64,000 nt of DNA from Paenarthrobacter sp. A20 (GCF_024168825.1 NZ_JALJWH010000001.1:2666001-2730000), one strand, 5' to 3'; counted from the first letter of the stretch, positions 8,539 through 17,470 are shown. Numbers and translations: made by a program. Notes: a model not told the origin generated them from the letters alone.

Positions 8539-8640
8539 CAAGGGCTAGGATATTTCTAGGACCGTCCGCCCCTTGTGGCGGATCTTTACTGTGTATTGGT
8601 GCCTGCAGTTGGGCAGCAACTATTTTCTGAGGAGAAACCC

Positions 8641-9198
8641 GTGATCGAAGAGACCTTACTCGAAGCCGGCGAGAAGATGGACAAGGCGGTTGAGGTAGCA
8701 AAGGACGATTTCGCCACGATCCGCACTGGCCGGGCAAACCCCGGTCTCTACAACAAGGTGATCGTCGAGTACTACGGCACTCCGACGCCGCTCCAGCAGC
8801 TGGCCTCCTTCGGTGTGCCTGACGCCCGGACCATCCTGATCACCCCTTACGACAAGACCGCACTGCGCGATATCGAGAAGGCTCTGAGTGACTCTGAGGT
8901 TGGCGCCAACCCCTCCAACGACGGAAACGTCATTCGCGTGACCATCCCCGAGCTCACCAAGGAGCGTCGCAAGGAATACGTGAAGATCGTCAAGGGCAAG
9001 GGTGAAGACGCCAAGGTCTCCATCCGCAGCATCCGGCGCAAAGCCAAGGACACCCTGGACAAGCTCGTCAAGGACGGCGAAGCCGGCGAGGATGAAGGCG
9101 CACGCGCTGAGAAGGAACTTGACGCCCTCACCAAGCAGCACGTCGACAGCATCGACGAACTGCTCAAGCGCAAGGAAGCCGAGCTGCTCGAGGTCTGA
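8641..9198 (+). CDS. frr: Ribosome recycling factor
   Basis: RRF splits post-termination ribosomes together with EF-G. The 185-residue sequence has all family hallmarks: [39 protein letters not shown], and the C-terminal RIRK-like helix ([16 protein letters not shown]). GTG at 8641 is the right start because GAGGAG lies just upstream and the protein then begins MIEETLLEA; the frame extends further up without homology. A TAGGAT box at 8546-8551 and a small hairpin (8565-8582) precede it, so it may have its own promoter. The stop overlaps cdsA by one base. Confidence 0.97.
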   Translation: MIEETLLEAGEKMDKAVEVAKDDFATIRTGRANPGLYNKVIVEYYGTPTPLQQLASFGVPDARTILITPYDKTALRDIEKALSDSEVGANPSNDGNVIRVTIPELTKERRKEYVKIVKGKGEDAKVSIRSIRRKAKDTLDKLVKDGEAGEDEGARAEKELDALTKQHVDSIDELLKRKEAELLEV

Positions 9199-10133
9199 TG
9201 AACCAGGCTGAGCCGGCGCCCGCTGAGCGGGTCCCGACACGCGACACCCCCAAACGCGCCAGGCGTGTGCGGGCGAACCCCACACCGAAGGCCGGCCGGA
9301 ATCTTCCGGCCGCCATCGGCGTCGGACTTTCCATGCTTTTGGCTGTTCTGGGTGGCCTGCTCTTCCTCCCGTTGGGATTCGTCCTGCTCACTACCGCCTT
9401 CGGGGTGCTGGGTGTCTGGGAAGTTTTCCGGGCTCTTGAAGCCCAGGGCACCAGGATGCCGATCATTCCTGTGATGATCGGCAGCCTGGTGATGCCGGTA
9501 TCTGCCTACTTTGGCGGACTTGAAGGTTTGCTGTTCACCTTGACGGCAAGTTCCGTTGCCGTTCTCCTGTGGCGTTCCATCGACAGTGCGGCGGGGGCGC
9601 CCCGAAGCGTGTTTGCCGGGGTTTTCACTCTGGCCTGGATTCCGTTCCTCATCAGTTTCGCGGCCCTGCAGCTCCACGCCACGGGTGGTGCCACACCTGT
9701 CGGCTTCTGGCCGGACGGGATTCCTGACGGCGCGTGGCAGATCGCTTCGATGTTGCTGCTGGTTGTCTCGAACGACACTTTTGGCTACATTGTCGGGGCC
9801 TCCTTCGGGAAACACCCCATGGCCCCCAAGATCAGTCCCAAGAAGTCCTGGGAGGGATTCGCGGGATCCGTGGGCGGGGCAATGGTCATAGGTGTCCTCG
9901 CCTGCATCTTCCTGTTGGACAAGCCCTGGTGGGTGGGGCTGGTGCTGGCCGTTGGCATGGTTGCAGCTGCAACTGCCGGAGACCTCGCCGAGTCCATGGT
10001 CAAACGCGAACTTGGCGTCAAGGACATGAGCAGCATCCTGCCTGGTCATGGTGGCGTGATGGACCGGCTGGACTCCATCGTGTTCGCAGCCCCTGTAGCC
10101 TATGTTCTGTTCGCGCTGCTAAGCGGCGTCTAA
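9198..10133 (+). CDS. cdsA: Phosphatidate cytidylyltransferase
   Basis: This polytopic membrane enzyme makes CDP-diacylglycerol from phosphatidic acid and CTP, the precursor for the CDP-alcohol phosphatidyltransferase at the window start. The family signature is complete near the C-terminus: SMVKRELGVKDMSSILPGHG followed by GVMDR. About eight hydrophobic segments follow a polar N-terminal 35 residues. It is translationally coupled to frr (TGATG). The 311-residue length is normal. Confidence 0.95.
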   Translation: MNQAEPAPAERVPTRDTPKRARRVRANPTPKAGRNLPAAIGVGLSMLLAVLGGLLFLPLGFVLLTTAFGVLGVWEVFRALEAQGTRMPIIPVMIGSLVMPVSAYFGGLEGLLFTLTASSVAVLLWRSIDSAAGAPRSVFAGVFTLAWIPFLISFAALQLHATGGATPVGFWPDGIPDGAWQIASMLLLVVSNDTFGYIVGASFGKHPMAPKISPKKSWEGFAGSVGGAMVIGVLACIFLLDKPWWVGLVLAVGMVAAATAGDLAESMVKRELGVKDMSSILPGHGGVMDRLDSIVFAAPVAYVLFALLSGV

Positions 10134-10154
10134 CAAACCAATGAAGGAAAATTA

Positions 10155-10739
10155 GTGTCCGTGGATATTCGACGCCAGATTCCCGCATCATTCGACCGCG
10201 TGGAGCGCAGCAAGTACGGCTATAACGCCAAGCAAGTGGACGAGTTCCTCCAGCGTGCCAGGACGTCGTTCGAAAACCCTGTTGGCACGGCTGACCAAGT
10301 GGCCAGCGTGGACGTCCGGGACGTCGCCTTCGACCCCGTGAAGGGTGGGTACGACGCCCATAGCGTGGACGCTGCCCTGGACCGGCTCGAGGATGCCTTC
10401 GCCCGCCGTGAGCGGGACGACCTCATCAGCCAGCAAGGCGAAGAAGCCTGGTTGCGCCAGATCGGTAAACTCTCCGGAATCCTGCGTGGCCGGCTTCACC
10501 GGCCGGACGGCGAGCGGTTCCGCCGCCCGTCCAGGAAGCGGGCCCGCAGCTACAACATCCAGGACGTTGACGCCCTGTGTGCTGAGCTGGTCGGGTACCT
10601 GGAACACGACCAAGTGCTAAGCGTGGACACTGTTCGGCGCGCTGTATTCCGTGCGGCAAAAGGCGACGAAGGCTATGAAGAAGCCCAGGTGGACGCCTTC
10701 CTCGCCCGTGTCGTAGAGCTCATGGCGGCTATCGACTAG
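10155..10739 (+). CDS. DivIVA-domain protein
   Basis: This soluble 194-residue protein has three copies of the short DivIVA-like motif (GYNAKQVDEFL near residue 22, GYDAHSVDAAL near 67, AQVDAFLARV near 180). These lie in otherwise helical, charged sequence. DivIVA/Wag31-type proteins recognise curved membrane at poles and septa. This short repeat variant is known in Actinobacteria but its function is not established. The GTG start follows AAGGAAA. It lies 21 bases after cdsA, so co-transcription is likely, and it converges on the next gene with a 13-base gap. Confidence 0.8.
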   Translation: MSVDIRRQIPASFDRVERSKYGYNAKQVDEFLQRARTSFENPVGTADQVASVDVRDVAFDPVKGGYDAHSVDAALDRLEDAFARRERDDLISQQGEEAWLRQIGKLSGILRGRLHRPDGERFRRPSRKRARSYNIQDVDALCAELVGYLEHDQVLSVDTVRRAVFRAAKGDEGYEEAQVDAFLARVVELMAAID

Positions 10740-10752
10740 GCGTACCGTACGC

Positions 10753-11445
10753 TCAGCGGGAGCTGGGGGAGATCGGTTTGTTGTTCTTCCAGACGTCCAG
10801 GTAGCGACGGTGGCCCCGCACCAGCGACGACCCGAAGAATGCCAAAGCGGCCAGAACGGCCACAGGGACAGCCACCACTGGGGGAAGCCCGGCGGTCAGG
10901 AGTGCTGATCCGAGCAGCAGGGCGATGAGGGCCGAGTTCACGAACCCCATGAAAACCATGCTGCTGCCAGCCACCTGGCTGAAGTCTTTCCGAATGCCCA
11001 GGAAGTAATACGTCCTTTTGGCACCTTCCTCGTCATCGTGAACGCCGGCCATGAGGAATGGCTCCATGCCTGGGTCCATGTCGACGTAGGCCGCCCGCAG
11101 GCGGTTCATGGCCAGGACGTACATCAAATCCTCCATGCCCACGCTCATGACCCGGACATGGGTGAGCAGGCCAACCACCAGGTCGATGCTGAGGACGGCC
11201 AGCGCGAAGGCCCTGAACGCATCCGAAAACTGGGTGGCGTTACCCACCAACGCCACGCTCAGCAGGCTCGCCGATGTGAACGTCAGGAACATGCTGATGC
11301 GTGTGAGTACTTCGCCCTGCGTGGTGCTGCGTGAGGCGAGCAGGCTCCAGTGCTCGGTGGCCAATAATTGCGCGCGGACGCTCGGTGACAACTCCGGCGG
11401 GGTTGCCGGTGGTTCTGGGCCGGCAGCATCCGGTTCCTCGGACAT
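10753..11445 (-). CDS. Uncharacterised membrane protein with four probable helices
   Basis: I do not recognise a named family. The 230-residue protein starts with a Pro/Glu-rich cytoplasmic segment. Two hydrophobic segments follow (around residues 55-80 and 90-108), then a polar region. Two more (around residues 168-215) precede a basic C-terminus. ATG at 11445 is the first Met consistent with the neighbour's end; an in-frame GTG five codons earlier is possible. It lies 55 bases downstream of the symporter gene on the same strand and may be the last gene of that operon. Confidence 0.7.
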   Translation of the reverse strand: MSEEPDAAGPEPPATPPELSPSVRAQLLATEHWSLLASRSTTQGEVLTRISMFLTFTSASLLSVALVGNATQFSDAFRAFALAVLSIDLVVGLLTHVRVMSVGMEDLMYVLAMNRLRAAYVDMDPGMEPFLMAGVHDDEEGAKRTYYFLGIRKDFSQVAGSSMVFMGFVNSALIALLLGSALLTAGLPPVVAVPVAVLAALAFFGSSLVRGHRRYLDVWKNNKPISPSSR

Positions 11446-11500
11446 GGCGACATTGTCCACCCTGGCCGCTGTGCGGACAACAGGCCCCTGCTTTCGTGGG

Positions 11501-12967
11501 CTACCGCTCGGTGGCCACAGGCCGCTCCGGCACATGGAGTCGCGACATGACGCGATTCACCGACGCCGGCACACGGCTCTTCGTCAGGCTCGACACCACC
11601 ACTGTCACGGCGAATGCTGACGGAACGCTCCATGCAGCAGGCTGCGCCAGCCACGCCGGCGCGTTGCCCGACCCCATGAGCGTACCGGCCACCATGGCGC
11701 CGCCGCAGAGGAGCGCTCCGGTCAGCATTCCTGCAATGGCGCCGCTATCGGTCAGCCCACGCCACCAGATTCCCAGGAGCAGGACAGGGCAAATCGTAGA
11801 GGCCGTGAACGCGAACACCAGGCCGACGCTGCCGGCCAGGGCCAAGGTGTCGGTCATGAAGGCAAAACCCAAAGGCACGACGGCGGCGAGCACCGCCGCG
11901 AGCCGGAAACCCTTGACGCTTCCGCCGAAGAGGTCCTGGCTGATGACACCGGACAGTGACACCACCAGCCCGGACGTTGTGGACAGGAAGGCTGCGAAGG
12001 CTCCGGCTACTACGAGGGAGGAGAGCAGATCGCCTGCGACACCGCCGATCAGCTTGCCTGGGAGTAGCAGCACCAAGGCATCGGCCTGTCCGGACTGGGC
12101 AAGTTCGGGCGCGAACATCCTTCCCAAGGCTCCGGACAAGGTGGGAAACAGATAGAAGACGGAGAGCAGCCCCAGCACGATCAACGTCGTCCGCCTGGCA
12201 GATTGACCGTCAGGGTTGGTATAGAACCTCACCAGGACATGCGGCAGGCCCAAGGTGCCGAATAACAACGCCACCAACAGCGATATGTGCTGGTAAGCCC
12301 CTGCGGGAGCCTGCCCTGTGGGATTAACGGGCAGGGGAGCCTGGGGTTCTGAGCCGTTACCGGCAAGCACCAGCAACACGAAGACCACTGGAAGTGCCAA
12401 TGCCGTGAGCTTCAGCCAGTACTGGAACGCTTGGACGAACGTTATTGAGCGCATGCCACCTGCCACAACCGTGAGGCACACAACCACCACGACCGCCGTC
12501 GAACCTACCCACGACGGCAAGCCGGTGGTGATCCTGATGGTGAGCGCCGCACCGTGGAGTTGGGGGACGATGTACAACCAGCCCACGGCCACCACCACCA
12601 GGCTCGTTACGCGGCGGACCAGCTTGGAATCCAACCGTGCTTCGGTGAAGTCGGGGATGGTGTAGGCCCCTGATCGCCGGAGGGGAGCGGCCACAAACAG
12701 CAAGAGCATCAGGTATCCGGCCGTGTAGCCCACGGGAAACCACAGAGCATCCGTTCCGGAAAGCAGGATCAGTCCGGCGACACCCAGGAAGCTGGCAGCG
12801 GACAAATACTCGCCGCCGATCGCCGAGGCATTCCACCACGGCGGGACTGTGCGCGAGGCGACGTAGAAATCGCCCGTAGTTCGGGAGATGCGCAGTCCGT
12901 AGAACCCGATGACCGCCGTTGCCAGCGAAACGGCCAGGAACGCGAACAGGCCGACAGCCGGATTCAC
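11501..12967 (-). CDS. Sodium:solute symporter family transporter (ActP/MctC-like)
   Basis: The 488-residue protein has about 13 membrane segments and the sodium:solute symporter pattern. The early motif GGEYLSAASFLGVAG near residue 51 matches the acetate/monocarboxylate permease group (ActP, MctC). Na+-driven uptake of a small carboxylate (acetate, propionate or pyruvate) is inferred. It overlaps the upstream small membrane protein gene by 4 bases (ATGA), the partner arrangement of DUF485/ActP pairs. The module is a paralogue of the one at 15.5-17.5 kb, and the two-component system lies between them. Confidence 0.9.
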   Translation of the reverse strand: MNPAVGLFAFLAVSLATAVIGFYGLRISRTTGDFYVASRTVPPWWNASAIGGEYLSAASFLGVAGLILLSGTDALWFPVGYTAGYLMLLLFVAAPLRRSGAYTIPDFTEARLDSKLVRRVTSLVVVAVGWLYIVPQLHGAALTIRITTGLPSWVGSTAVVVVVCLTVVAGGMRSITFVQAFQYWLKLTALALPVVFVLLVLAGNGSEPQAPLPVNPTGQAPAGAYQHISLLVALLFGTLGLPHVLVRFYTNPDGQSARRTTLIVLGLLSVFYLFPTLSGALGRMFAPELAQSGQADALVLLLPGKLIGGVAGDLLSSLVVAGAFAAFLSTTSGLVVSLSGVISQDLFGGSVKGFRLAAVLAAVVPLGFAFMTDTLALAGSVGLVFAFTASTICPVLLLGIWWRGLTDSGAIAGMLTGALLCGGAMVAGTLMGSGNAPAWLAQPAAWSVPSAFAVTVVVSSLTKSRVPASVNRVMSRLHVPERPVATER

Positions 12968-13326
12968 TTATCCTCCACGAGGTCCCTGTAGCGGGCCTCA
13001 TTCCGTGCCGCCGCGCGGTTGTAAAGCCAGGCACTCAAGCCAATAACGGGGTAAATTCCGGCCCCCAGCACCAGCCAGTCAAGCGGAATCCCGAAGATCC
13101 GGGTTTCTGCCACGCCCGGTCCGTAGACGAGGAACAGCGCCAACACGGCGAGGATGATCAGGAAGCCGGAGGCCACCACCAGAGCCAAACGCAGTTGCGA
13201 TCGGATCAGGGACCGGATGAAGATCCGGCCGGCGTCGGAATCTTCGGTGACCTCGCGCGGATATGGCGACCTTCCCGGAGCCGCGGTGGCCGCCTGGCGC
13301 GGCGCCGTGACGCGGACGCGCGTCAT
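12964..13326 (-). CDS. Small two-helix membrane protein, partner of the symporter
   Basis: This 120-residue protein has a basic N-terminal 40 residues and two hydrophobic segments (about 46-68 and 77-100), the topology of the DUF485 subunits that accompany ActP-type symporters. The sequence is diverged and lacks the clear DUF485 text of the paralogue at 15.5 kb. It overlaps by 4 bases both the response regulator gene upstream and the symporter gene downstream. All four genes (kinase, regulator, this one, symporter) therefore form one tightly coupled operon. Confidence 0.78.
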   Translation of the reverse strand: MTRVRVTAPRQAATAAPGRSPYPREVTEDSDAGRIFIRSLIRSQLRLALVVASGFLIILAVLALFLVYGPGVAETRIFGIPLDWLVLGAGIYPVIGLSAWLYNRAAARNEARYRDLVEDK

Positions 13327-14042
13327 CCTTGGGGCCGGATGCGTGTGGACTGCAGCTTGTCCCGGACGGAGGGCAGGTGTCGCCGGCTGATGGGGAGTTC
13401 AGCACCTGCCACGGCCACACTGGGGCCGCTTGCGGATAACTTAAGGTGCTGTACGTGGTTCAGGGCTATCAGGTATGAGCGGTGGATCCGGATGAACCCC
13501 GCTTCAGCCCATTTCTGTTCAAGGTCGCTGAGGGGAACCCGGATGAGGAAGCTGGCCTCAGCGGTGTGCAACCTCGCGTAGTCGCCTTGGGCCTGCACAT
13601 AGGTGACATCGTCCCGCCGGATCATCCGGGTGGTGCTGCCAAGATCCACAGTGATCATTTCCGGTGCCGGCGTGCCCTCTTTGATGAGGTCGCTGATCCG
13701 GTCCACGGAACGTGAGAGCCGTTCCGCGCGCAGCGGTTTCAGCAGGTAGTCGATGGCGGCGAGGTCGAAGGCTTCCAGGGCGCAGTCTTCATCAGCGGTG
13801 ACAAACACGACGGCGGGCGGGTTGCTGCTGCGGGAAATCGCCCGCGCGATGTCCAGACCGGACAGGGCAGGCATATGGATGTCGAGGAAGACGGCGTCCA
13901 CGGACTCTGTTTCCAAGGTCCGCAGTGCCTCGGCGCCGGAAGACGCCCGGTGGATGGCGCCAATTCGCTCATCCAGTCCCAGCAGGAAGGCGAGCTCCTC
14001 CACAGCGGGCAGTTCGTCATCAGCGACGAGCACGTTGATCAT
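13323..14042 (-). CDS. LytTR-family response regulator
   Basis: The receiver domain covers residues 1-120 with acidic pocket Asp8/Asp9, phospho-acceptor Asp54 (FLDIHMP) and a conserved Lys in YLLKPL. A C-terminal LytTR DNA-binding domain (about 135-235) has the typical RSYLIALNHV and PISRRH segments. LytTR domains bind pairs of 9-bp direct repeats. Two repeats fitting the published consensus lie at 15333-15362, upstream of the divergent symporter operon. It is encoded 21 bases downstream of the kinase. By analogy with BtsSR, YpdAB and B. subtilis LytST, it probably controls carboxylate uptake; the signal is inference. Confidence 0.93.
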   Translation of the reverse strand: MINVLVADDELPAVEELAFLLGLDERIGAIHRASSGAEALRTLETESVDAVFLDIHMPALSGLDIARAISRSSNPPAVVFVTADEDCALEAFDLAAIDYLLKPLRAERLSRSVDRISDLIKEGTPAPEMITVDLGSTTRMIRRDDVTYVQAQGDYARLHTAEASFLIRVPLSDLEQKWAEAGFIRIHRSYLIALNHVQHLKLSASGPSVAVAGAELPISRRHLPSVRDKLQSTRIRPQG

Positions 14043-14063
14043 GTTTATAGACTAACCGGCGCC

Positions 14064-15266
14064 TTAGGCGTCGTGGTCGGGCTGGGACTTCGGCACCCGC
14101 ATGGTGATCAGGGTTCCTTCGCCGGGGGCAGTTTCAACGACCAGCCCGTGCTCGTCCCCATACACCTGCCGCAAGCGGGCGTCCACATTCCGAAGACCCA
14201 CATGGTCGCCGTCTGCGTGGCCGGCGAGCACCGACCGCAGGTGCTCGGGATCCATGCCGACGCCGTCGTCCTCGATGGTGACTTCAGCAAATGCTCCGGA
14301 ATCATTGGCGCAAATGGTGATGTGTCCGGGGCCCTCCTTGGCCTCCAAGCCATGCCGGACCGCATTCTCCACCAGCGGTTGGAGACTGAGGAATGGAATG
14401 ACCGTGCTGAGGACCTCGGGCGCGATCCGTAGGCTGACTTGGACGCGCTCGCCGAACCGCGCGCGTTCCAGCAGCAGATAACGGTCGATGCAGCGCAGTT
14501 CCTCGGCCACTGTGGTGAAGTCGCCATGCCGCCGGAACGAGTACCGGGTGAAGTCGGCGAACTCCACCACAAGCTCACGGGCCCGTGCAGGATCGGTGTT
14601 GATGAACGATGCTATGGCATTCAGGGAGTTGTAGATGAAATGCGGGCTGATCTGCGCACGCAAGGCCCGTACCTCCGCTTCCATCAGCAAGGTCCTCGAA
14701 GCCTCCAGCTCGGTCAGTTCCAGTTGGGCGGCAATCCAATCGGCAACCTCGGAGGTGGCTCTTACCAGTCCCGCCCCTGCCGCTGGCGCGAGGGCGGCCA
14801 CTGAGCCAACTACCCTGGAGCCGGCCCGGATAGGAGCAATCACGGCACTGAACCCGTGGTTTCCGTGCTCGGCTTTTGCGTGGGGTCCTTGCCCGGCATG
14901 GGGCACCACGGCTGTTCGCCCGGTGGCGAGCACCTCCTCAGCGAGGCGCATGAGGGAAGGCCTGAGCTCCTCGGCAGCACCATCCCAGGCGAGCACCGAA
15001 TCTGTGTCCGTGATCGCCAGGGCATCACAGCCCAGCAGCACCCGCAGTTGCTTGCTGGCTTTGGCTGCCCCGGCAGGCTGGAGGCCGCCCCGGAGGTGCT
15101 GCCCGGCCCGCGAGGCCGCGTGCAGCGTGTTGTAGGTGGCACGCTCTGCATCCGTGCCCAGATCCCGGAAGGAACGGATCACTTTCAGGCCAACGCCCAC
15201 GACGACGGCGATGGCCAGCACGATCACGGCGACCGCGGCGGCTGTGAAGAGCGGGGAATCTGGCAT
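14064..15266 (-). CDS. LytS-type sensor histidine kinase
   Basis: One N-terminal membrane helix (about residues 6-28) is followed by a GAF-like region (about 60-180). Then come a His_kinase domain with ISPHFIYNSLNAIASF (phospho-acceptor His209) and an HATPase domain with an N box (LVENAVRHG) and glycine box (GVGM). The short single-helix input differs from the multi-helix 5TMR LytS domain, so the signal may be sensed in the cytoplasm by the GAF-like region. ATG at 15266 gives a start at the membrane helix; the longer frame adds an unlikely 17 residues. It forms an operon with the response regulator. Confidence 0.9.
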   Translation of the reverse strand: MPDSPLFTAAAVAVIVLAIAVVVGVGLKVIRSFRDLGTDAERATYNTLHAASRAGQHLRGGLQPAGAAKASKQLRVLLGCDALAITDTDSVLAWDGAAEELRPSLMRLAEEVLATGRTAVVPHAGQGPHAKAEHGNHGFSAVIAPIRAGSRVVGSVAALAPAAGAGLVRATSEVADWIAAQLELTELEASRTLLMEAEVRALRAQISPHFIYNSLNAIASFINTDPARARELVVEFADFTRYSFRRHGDFTTVAEELRCIDRYLLLERARFGERVQVSLRIAPEVLSTVIPFLSLQPLVENAVRHGLEAKEGPGHITICANDSGAFAEVTIEDDGVGMDPEHLRSVLAGHADGDHVGLRNVDARLRQVYGDEHGLVVETAPGEGTLITMRVPKSQPDHDA

Positions 15267-15332
15267 AGGGCCAGCGTAGCCGGACACTTTTCCGCATCGC
15301 GGCCTGTTGTCCCGCATGTTCCCTCACATCCC

Positions 15333-15362
15333 ACCGTTTGGCGCAGCGCCGCAACCGTTGAG
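15333..15362 (+). promoter_or_regulatory. Pair of LytTR-type boxes (ACCGTTTGG-N12-ACCGTTGAG)
   Basis: Two direct repeats, 15333-15341 and 15354-15362, start 21 bases apart. Each fits the LytTR-binding consensus [TA][AC][CA]GTTN[AG][TG], and the 12-base spacing is the expected one. They extend to ACCGTTNRGCG in both copies. They lie about 20 bases upstream of a candidate promoter (TGGAAC 15384-15389, 18-base spacer, GATAGT 15408-15413) for the DUF485/ActP operon. Confidence 0.72.
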
Positions 15363-15411
15363 CGACGGCATTGGGCGATCCTCTGGAACAGGCGCAGGGC
15401 CGCGTTCGATA

Positions 15412-15425
15412 GTGATTGCAGTCAC
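15412..15425. promoter_or_regulatory. CRP-like half-site palindrome GTGA-TTGCAG-TCAC
   Basis: The GTGA-N6-TCAC core matches the inner part of the CRP/GlxR consensus, but the outer T/A pair is absent (A and G instead). It overlaps the predicted transcription start of the symporter operon, where binding would repress. The match is short. Confidence 0.35.
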
Positions 15426-15445
15426 GTTGGCAACGCATGTGCAGC

Positions 15446-15461
15446 TGATGTGGACACATCA
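15446..15461. promoter_or_regulatory. 16-bp palindrome TGATGTGGACACATCA in the symporter leader
   Basis: Perfect 7-base arms with a 2-base spacer end 6 bases before the AGGAGGA ribosome-binding site. It may be a repressor operator, or an RNA hairpin close to the start site. Confidence 0.45.
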
Positions 15462-15476
15462 CACTCAGGAGGAACC

Positions 15477-15857
15477 ATGGGTAATGAGGCCCAACCCCAG
15501 GACGCAACGGCGTCCGTGGACTTCCAGGAAGTCCAGCAGACGGAACGGTTCAAGACACTGCGCAAGCGGCACCGCAGCTTTGTCTTCCCGATGGCCGTCG
15601 TATTCCTGCTCTGGTATTTCGCGTATGTCCTCTTGGCCGACTATGCGGTCGGCTTCATGTCCATCAAGGTCTGGGGCAACATCAACGTCGGCCTGATCCT
15701 TGGCCTGCTCCAGTTCGTCACCACGTTCGGCATCACGGCGTGGTACGTGAGCTACTCCAACAGAAAGCTGGACCCGATCGCGGCTGAGATCCGCAACGAG
15801 ATTGAGGGCCACGATTTCGATAAGGACGGCAATGTGATCAGCGGGGCAGCCAAATGA
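15477..15857 (+). CDS. DUF485 membrane subunit
   Basis: This 126-residue protein has two membrane helices (about 42-64 and 75-100) and the DUF485 text RFKTLRKRHRSFVFPMAVVF. DUF485 genes are almost always paired with ActP/MctC-type symporters and are thought to assist them. ATG at 15477 follows AGGAGGA. The frame is open further upstream but only over non-coding sequence. The stop overlaps the symporter start by 4 bases. Confidence 0.93.
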   Translation: MGNEAQPQDATASVDFQEVQQTERFKTLRKRHRSFVFPMAVVFLLWYFAYVLLADYAVGFMSIKVWGNINVGLILGLLQFVTTFGITAWYVSYSNRKLDPIAAEIRNEIEGHDFDKDGNVISGAAK

Positions 15858-17470
15858 ACACCATGGTCCCCGCAGTCAATGTCGAAGCGCTGAAGGACAC
15901 CACCCTGCTCAACATGGGCATCTTTGCCCTGTTCGTTGCGGTCACCATGGTGATCGTTTTCCGGGCCAGCCGGAACAACAAAACCGCAGCGGACTACTAC
16001 GCCGCCGGCCGTTCCTTCACGGGTTCGCAGAACGGCACCGCCATCGCAGGCGACTACCTGTCCGCAGCCTCGTTCCTGGGCATCACCGGCGCCATCGCCA
16101 TCAACGGCTACGACGGCTTCCTGTACTCCATCGGATTCCTCGTCGCCTGGCTCGTGGCCCTGCTGCTCGTGGCGGAGCTGCTGCGCAACACCGGCAAGTT
16201 CACCATGGCTGATGTCCTCTCCTTCCGGTTGCGCCAGCGACCGGTCCGTATCGCGGCAGCTCTGTCGACGCTGGCGGTCTGCTTCTTCTACCTCCTCGCA
16301 CAGATGGCGGGAGCAGGCAGCCTGATTTCGCTCCTCTTGGGCATCAGCGATTGGGGTGGACAGGCGCTGGTGATTATCGTCGTCGGTGCCTTGATGATCA
16401 TGTACGTCCTCATCGGAGGAATGAAGGGCACCACCTGGGTGCAGATCATCAAAGCTATCCTGCTGATCGCCGGGGCCGCCGTCATGACGGCCATGGTGCT
16501 CGCTATCTACGGCTTCAACCTGTCCAACCTGTTGGGCTCCGCTGCGGAAGCCGCCAACAACCCGAACATCCTCAACCCTGGCCTGCAGTACGGCAAGACG
16601 GAAACGTCCAAGCTCGACTTCATGTCGCTTGGCTTGGCGTTGGTCCTCGGAACAGCGGCCCTGCCCCACGTGCTGATGCGCTTCTACACAGTTCCAACAG
16701 CAAAGGAAGCCCGGAAGTCCGTTGTCTGGGCGATCTGGCTGATCGGCCTGTTCTACCTCTTCACCCTGGTGCTCGGCTATGGCGCAGCAGCCCTGGTGGG
16801 TGCTGAAACCATCAAGTCCGCACCCGGCGGCGTGAACTCCGCTGCTCCGCTGCTGGCCTTCCACCTCGGCGGACCACTGCTTCTGGGCTTTATTTCGGCC
16901 GTCGCCTTCGCTACCATCCTGGCGGTCGTAGCTGGCCTGACTATCACCGCGGCAGCTTCCTTCGCCCACGATATCTACGCGAACGTCATCTCCAAGGGCA
17001 AGGCCGACGCAACCACCGAAGTGAAGGTGGCACGTCGCACGGTAGTGGTGATCGGTGTCCTCGCGATCCTGGGCGGCATCTTTGCCAACGGCCAGAACGT
17101 TGCGTTCCTGGTGGCACTGGCCTTCGCGGTGGCAGCATCCGCGAACCTGCCAACCATTGTCTATTCCCTGTTCTGGAAGAAGTTCACTACACAGGGTGCG
17201 GTGTGGAGCATGTACGGCGGTTTGGCTGCGGCCATCTTGCTGATCACCTTCTCTCCGGTGGTCTCGGGCGCAAAGACCTCCATGATCCCCGGAGCAAACT
17301 TCGCACTGTTCCCGTTGAGCAACCCGGGCATCGTGTCCATTCCCTTGGCATTCTTCCTGGGGTGGCTCGGGACGGTCCTGGACAAGCGGCGCGAAGATCC
17401 GGCCAAGCAGGCGGAGATGGAAGTCCGCTCGCTGACCGGCGTCGGTGCAGAGAAGGCCGTGGACCACTAA
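15854..17470 (+). CDS. Cation:acetate/monocarboxylate symporter (ActP/MctC type)
   Basis: The 538-residue transporter has about 13 helices. It carries ActP-group hallmarks AADYYAAGRSFTGSQNG, IAGDYLSAASFLGITGAIA and ALPHVLMRFYTVP. Homologues take up acetate, propionate or pyruvate with Na+ or H+. It is coupled to the DUF485 gene by an ATGA overlap. Upstream DNA carries a LytTR box pair, so the neighbouring two-component system is the likely activator. It is longer than its paralogue at 11.5 kb, mainly in an extracellular loop with a NNPNILNPGLQYGKT insert. A terminator-like hairpin follows. Confidence 0.94.
   Translation: MNTMVPAVNVEALKDTTLLNMGIFALFVAVTMVIVFRASRNNKTAADYYAAGRSFTGSQNGTAIAGDYLSAASFLGITGAIAINGYDGFLYSIGFLVAWLVALLLVAELLRNTGKFTMADVLSFRLRQRPVRIAAALSTLAVCFFYLLAQMAGAGSLISLLLGISDWGGQALVIIVVGALMIMYVLIGGMKGTTWVQIIKAILLIAGAAVMTAMVLAIYGFNLSNLLGSAAEAANNPNILNPGLQYGKTETSKLDFMSLGLALVLGTAALPHVLMRFYTVPTAKEARKSVVWAIWLIGLFYLFTLVLGYGAAALVGAETIKSAPGGVNSAAPLLAFHLGGPLLLGFISAVAFATILAVVAGLTITAAASFAHDIYANVISKGKADATTEVKVARRTVVVIGVLAILGGIFANGQNVAFLVALAFAVAASANLPTIVYSLFWKKFTTQGAVWSMYGGLAAAILLITFSPVVSGAKTSMIPGANFALFPLSNPGIVSIPLAFFLGWLGTVLDKRREDPAKQAEMEVRSLTGVGAEKAVDH

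Noticed and set aside
6826..8541. 571-residue minus-strand open frame across tsf and pyrH
   Set aside because: Fully antisense to two certain genes and to the terminator between them. It is a by-product of strong third-position GC bias.
14856..15476. Long upstream extension of the DUF485 frame
   Set aside because: It runs over the kinase gene and the promoter region; an AGGAGGA site and the conserved domain both place the start at 15477.
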